A stretch of DNA of 64,000 nucleotides from Cryobacterium sp. Y50 (GTDB taxonomy: Bacteria; Actinomycetota; Actinomycetes; Actinomycetales; Microbacteriaceae). How positions within the stretch are numbered: the first letter of the stretch is position 1; every line of letters begins with the position of its first letter. Location: assembly GCF_002929805.1 (NCBI RefSeq), contig NZ_PJJM01000104.1, positions 170,330 through 234,329 on the forward strand, given 5' to 3'. The notes beneath the pieces were generated by a model, which saw only the letters and a program-made list of their open reading frames with translations, made no database searches and was not told the origin of the DNA. This document shows, piece by piece, positions 60,018 to 64,000 of this stretch. The translations under genes were made by a program, and so were the position numbers.

Positions 60018-60644
60018 ATGGCTGAATATACCCTGCCCACCCTTGACTACGATTACTCGGCTCTCGAGCCCAGTATCAGCGGCACCATCATGGAACTTCA
60101 CCATGGCAAGCACCACCAGGCATATGTCGCCGGCGCGAACACCGCGCTGGCGCAGCTGGCCGAGGCCCGTGACAGCGGAAGCCTCGCCAACGTGAACAAG
60201 CTGCAGAAGGACCTCGCCTTCAATCTCGGCGGCCACGTCAATCACTCCATCTTCTGGACCAACCTCTCCCCGAATGGCGGAGACAAGCCGATCGGCGAGC
60301 TCGCCGCCGCGATCGATGACAACTTCGGTTCCTTCGACAAGTTCCAGGCGCACTTCACCGCTGCCGCCCTCGGCGTTCAGGGTTCCGGCTGGGCTGTCCT
60401 GGCCTGGGACTCCATCGGTCAGCGCCTGATCATTCAGCAGTTCTTCGACCAGCAGTCGAACTTCGCTGCCGGGACCGTTCCGGTGCTCATGCTCGACGTT
60501 TGGGAGCACGCTTACTACCTCGACTATCGCAACGTGCGTGCCGACTACGTGAAGGCATTTTGGAACATCGCCAACTGGGCGAACGTTCAGGACCGTTTCA
60601 CCGTGGCGCGCGAGAAGACGAGCGGCCTGCTGCTACTCTCGTAG
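60018..60644 (+). CDS. sodA: Superoxide dismutase (Mn/Fe)
   Basis: 208 residues. Metal ligands are visible: His in [13 protein letters not shown], His in GHVNHSIFW, and Asp/His in [12 protein letters not shown]. No signal peptide; cytosolic. GAAGAGGAGATAAG precedes the ATG. The leader has a TACACT -10 (59954-59959) and a 9-bp hairpin at 59974-59995. A terminator follows. Confidence 0.97.
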   Translation: MAEYTLPTLDYDYSALEPSISGTIMELHHGKHHQAYVAGANTALAQLAEARDSGSLANVNKLQKDLAFNLGGHVNHSIFWTNLSPNGGDKPIGELAAAIDDNFGSFDKFQAHFTAAALGVQGSGWAVLAWDSIGQRLIIQQFFDQQSNFAAGTVPVLMLDVWEHAYYLDYRNVRADYVKAFWNIANWANVQDRFTVAREKTSGLLLLS

Positions 60645-60650
60645 CCTGCC

Positions 60651-60693
60651 GGTGCCCCGACCGTGCACCTCAGTGCGGGCGGGGCACCGCTGT

Positions 60694-60696
<3 letters not shown>
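60651..60696 (+). terminator. Terminator after sodA
   Basis: GGTGCCCCG (60651-60659) pairs with CGGGGCACC (60680-60688), followed by GCTGTTTT. Confidence 0.8.
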
Positions 60697-61772
<1,076 letters not shown>

Positions 61773-61781
61773 CGGCCCCCG

Positions 61782-62996
61782 GTGACGTTACGCACGCTTG
61801 ACTCGCTTGGCTCCCTCACCGGCAAGCGGGTTCTTGTCCGCTTCGACCTGAATGTTCCGCTGAAAAACGGGCAGATCACCGACGACGGAAGAGTGCGGGC
61901 GTCACTGCCCACCCTCAGCGCCCTCGTCGCTCAGGGCGCCCGCGTGGTGATCGTTTCTCACCTTGGGCGCCCCGACGGGGCCATTGATCCCCAGTACAGC
62001 TTGAAGCCCGTTGCTACTCGCCTGAGTGAACTGGTTAGCCTTCCGGTGGCCTTCGCCACCGACACCGTCGGCGCCTCGGCCACCGCGGCCGTCGCAGCGC
62101 TGCAGAACGGCGAAATCGTCGTCCTGGAAAACCTGCGCTTCAACGCCGGTGAAACCAGCAAAACGGATGCCGATCGCCTCGCATTCGCCCAGCAGCTCGC
62201 GCTGCTTGGCGACGCACTCGTCTCGGATGGCTTCGGCGTCGTCCACCGCAAGCAGGCCAGTGTGTTCGATCTCGCCTCGCTCCTGCCGAGCGCTGCTGGA
62301 CTGCTCATCGCTGCCGAACTTGACGTGCTCGATCGCCTGACCGAAAAGCCGGACGCGCCATACACGGTTATCCTCGGCGGGTCCAAAGTGAGCGACAAGC
62401 TCGGCGTTATCGGCCACCTGCTGCCCCGTGTGAACTCGCTGCTGATCGGCGGCGGAATGCTGTTCACGTTTCTGGCCGCGCAGGGACACCAGGTCGGCGC
62501 GAGCCTGCTCGAGAGTGACCAGATCGAATCGGTCCGCGGTTACCTGGCCGAGGCGGATCGCCTCGGCGTTAAAATCGTGCTCCCGACCGATGTCGTGGTG
62601 GCCTCGAAGTTCGGTGCAGATGCCGAACACGTCATCACCCCGGCCGACGGTATCGAGAACACTCCGTTCGGCGCAGCGGGACTCGGCCTCGATATCGGAC
62701 CAGACACCGCTTTGGCGTTTGCCGAAATTATTCGGGCATCGAACACGGTGTTCTGGAATGGGCCGATGGGCGTGTTCGAACTCGCGCCATTCGCGGAGGG
62801 CACTCGGACCGTGGCCGCCGCACTCACCGAGGTCACCGGCCTCAGCGTGGTCGGCGGCGGCGATTCCGCCGCGGCCGTGCGTATTCTCGGTTTCAATGAC
62901 GACCAATTCGGTCATATTTCTACCGGCGGCGGTGCCAGCCTTGAATTTCTCGAAGGTAAGCGCCTGCCAGGACTGGAGGTCCTCGGATGGCAATGA
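61782..62996 (+). CDS. pgk: Phosphoglycerate kinase
   Basis: 404 residues. VLVRFDLNVPLKNGQITDD, SHLGRPDG, GGSKVSDK, and the C-terminal GGGDSAAAV are present; all substrate-binding basic residues expected are seen. It yields ATP from 1,3-bisphosphoglycerate. GTG start with no good ribosome site nine bases after gap suggests translational reinitiation. Confidence 0.96.
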   Translation: MTLRTLDSLGSLTGKRVLVRFDLNVPLKNGQITDDGRVRASLPTLSALVAQGARVVIVSHLGRPDGAIDPQYSLKPVATRLSELVSLPVAFATDTVGASATAAVAALQNGEIVVLENLRFNAGETSKTDADRLAFAQQLALLGDALVSDGFGVVHRKQASVFDLASLLPSAAGLLIAAELDVLDRLTEKPDAPYTVILGGSKVSDKLGVIGHLLPRVNSLLIGGGMLFTFLAAQGHQVGASLLESDQIESVRGYLAEADRLGVKIVLPTDVVVASKFGADAEHVITPADGIENTPFGAAGLGLDIGPDTALAFAEIIRASNTVFWNGPMGVFELAPFAEGTRTVAAALTEVTGLSVVGGGDSAAAVRILGFNDDQFGHISTGGGASLEFLEGKRLPGLEVLGWQ

Positions 62997-63787
62997 ACAT
63001 CAACCCACGGCGCACACCGCTGATCGCGGGCAACTGGAAGATGAACCTGGATCACCTCCAGGCCATCGCTTTCGTACAGAAGCTTGCCTGGAATCTCAAG
63101 GACGCTAACCATGACTTCGCCGCCGTGGAGGTGGCAGTCTTTCCACCGTTCACCGACCTGCGAAGCGTGCAGACCCTGGTTTCAGCCGACAAGCTGCCGC
63201 TGGCCTTTGGCGCGCAGGATGTCTCGGCGCAGGACTCCGGTGCCTACACCGGTGAGATTTCGGGCTCGTTCCTGGCCCAGCTGGAGTGCCAGTACGTCAT
63301 CATCGGTCACTCCGAACGCCGCACCCTGCATAACGAGTCCGATGAGCAGGTCGCTGCGAAGGTGACCGCCGCTTTGAAGCACAATCTCGTGCCGCTGATT
63401 TGCGTCGGCGAGAGTGCTGAAGACCTTGCCGTACATGGTCCGAGTGCGGTTCCCGTTGCTCAGCTGCACGCTGCTTTGGCCGGCGTTACCAACGCTGCCG
63501 ATATCGTCGTCGCGTACGAGCCGGTCTGGGCCATTGGTTCCGGCCAGGCTGCCACGCCGGAACAGGCGGAACAGGTCGCTGCCGCGTTGCGCGGCGTTCT
63601 TGCTGACACCCTTGGGCAGGATGTAGCCGACAAGACCCGCATCCTCTATGGCGGTTCGGTCAAAAGTGGCAACATCGCTGCGTTCATGCGTGAGCCCAAC
63701 GTTGACGGTGCCTTGGTCGGCGGCGCAAGCCTAGATATTCCAGAGTTTTCCAGCATCATCCGCTATCAAAAGCACGTCGGTCTCTAA
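62987..63787 (+). CDS. tpiA: Triosephosphate isomerase
   Basis: 266 residues. GNWKMN with the catalytic Lys, IIGHSERR with the catalytic His, AYEPVWAIGSG with the catalytic Glu and YGGSVKSGN. ATG 62987 overlaps pgk by ten bases; a second ATG two codons on is possible. Ends the glycolytic trio. Confidence 0.97.
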   Translation: MAMNINPRRTPLIAGNWKMNLDHLQAIAFVQKLAWNLKDANHDFAAVEVAVFPPFTDLRSVQTLVSADKLPLAFGAQDVSAQDSGAYTGEISGSFLAQLECQYVIIGHSERRTLHNESDEQVAAKVTAALKHNLVPLICVGESAEDLAVHGPSAVPVAQLHAALAGVTNAADIVVAYEPVWAIGSGQAATPEQAEQVAAALRGVLADTLGQDVADKTRILYGGSVKSGNIAAFMREPNVDGALVGGASLDIPEFSSIIRYQKHVGL

Positions 63788-63810
63788 ACCGACTCGCACC
63801 CTGCCGGTCG

Positions 63811-63849
63811 CAAGCGAGGCGGTTGCCCGTGTGGCAACCGCCTCGCTTG
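63811..63849. terminator. 17-bp perfect hairpin after tpiA
   Basis: CAAGCGAGGCGGTTGCC (63811-63827) and its exact complement (63833-63849) with a CGTGT loop. No T-run; the secG -10 box follows after eleven bases. Confidence 0.75.
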
Positions 63850-63860
63850 GGCGTGGCGGG

Positions 63861-63866
63861 TATAAT
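63861..63866 (+). promoter_or_regulatory. -10 box of secG
   Basis: Perfect TATAAT; transcription would start near 63873, giving a leader of about 45 bases with GAAAGG before the GTG. Confidence 0.6.
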
Positions 63867-63917
63867 TACGATGGTCTGGGCGCCAGAGTTGCGCCCACCG
63901 TGTTTGTGAAAGGTTTC

Positions 63918-64000
63918 GTGTGGAGATTCTCCAGGTCGTCATGCAGGTGCTCGTCGGTATTACGAGCCTTCTGCTCACCATGCTCATTTTGTTGCACAAG
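63918..64000 (+). CDS. secG: Preprotein translocase subunit SecG (3' end outside window)
   Basis: 27 codons are visible from the GTG at 63918: MEILQVVMQVLVGITSLLLT then MLILLHK, the first SecG membrane helix and the start of the conserved LLHKG turn. SecG assists SecYEG protein export. The place after tpiA is the usual one in bacteria. Confidence 0.88.
   Translation, partial: MWRFSRSSCRCSSVLRAFCSPCSFCCT

Overview
The window is a high-GC (mid-60s percent by eye), densely coding actinobacterial chromosome segment. Family-level signs point to Microbacteriaceae: the conserved run hisE-G-F-I / trpE-C-B-A / lgt / gltBD / pyk / pdtaR / polA / rpsA / coaE / uvrBAC / rapZ-whiA / gap-pgk-tpi-secG, a HGxxPAAW small membrane protein inside the trp cluster, an actinobacterial-length LeuA, and many TANNNT promoters placed six bases before the start codon. 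Genus is not assigned. No rRNA, CRISPR array, insertion sequence or prophage was seen.

Layout. 1-11.4 kb: CBS/CorC protein and era, a convergent LCP cell-wall ligase, leuA with a leucine leader peptide, a conserved hypothetical, recO-uppS, a DsbA/FrnE oxidoreductase followed by a tiny Cys-rich ORF, dusB-dgt. 11.7-20 kb: rpe, split histidine genes (hisE, hisG, hisF, hisI) translationally coupled to trpE, then trp membrane protein, HGxxPAAW protein, trpC, trpB, trpA. 20-29 kb: lgt, gltB-gltD, pyk, a 56-residue membrane ORF and tRNA-Leu(CAA). 29.4-38.7 kb: ANTAR response regulator, a RecB-like nuclease-helicase fusion convergent with a hotdog thioesterase, polA, a DUF885 peptidase-like protein. 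38.8-42.7 kb: an accessory-looking two-gene membrane/copper module whose second gene is a copper nitrite reductase fused to a polytopic membrane domain. 42.7-48.7 kb: rpsA, an orphan dual-receiver protein, coaE, uvrB. 48.8-53 kb: a padR-ABC ATPase-FtsX permease operon on the minus strand. 53-64 kb: uvrA, uvrC, rapZ, whiA, sodA, gap-pgk-tpiA and the start of secG.

How it works together. Most of the window is housekeeping: amino-acid biosynthesis (Leu, His, Trp, Glu), nucleotide excision repair, glycolysis, translation and envelope assembly. The less ordinary parts are (i) a leucine-codon leader peptide and hairpin before leuA, (ii) about ten genes with a -10 box placed for leaderless transcripts, (iii) a strongly recurrent 7-mer CGGATGC/GCATCCG that forces uncommon codons, (iv) the NirK-membrane fusion with its 12-TM partner, (v) a CC-GGG-CC micro-protein, and (vi) several perfect palindromes at promoters (rpsA, padR, dual-receiver gene).
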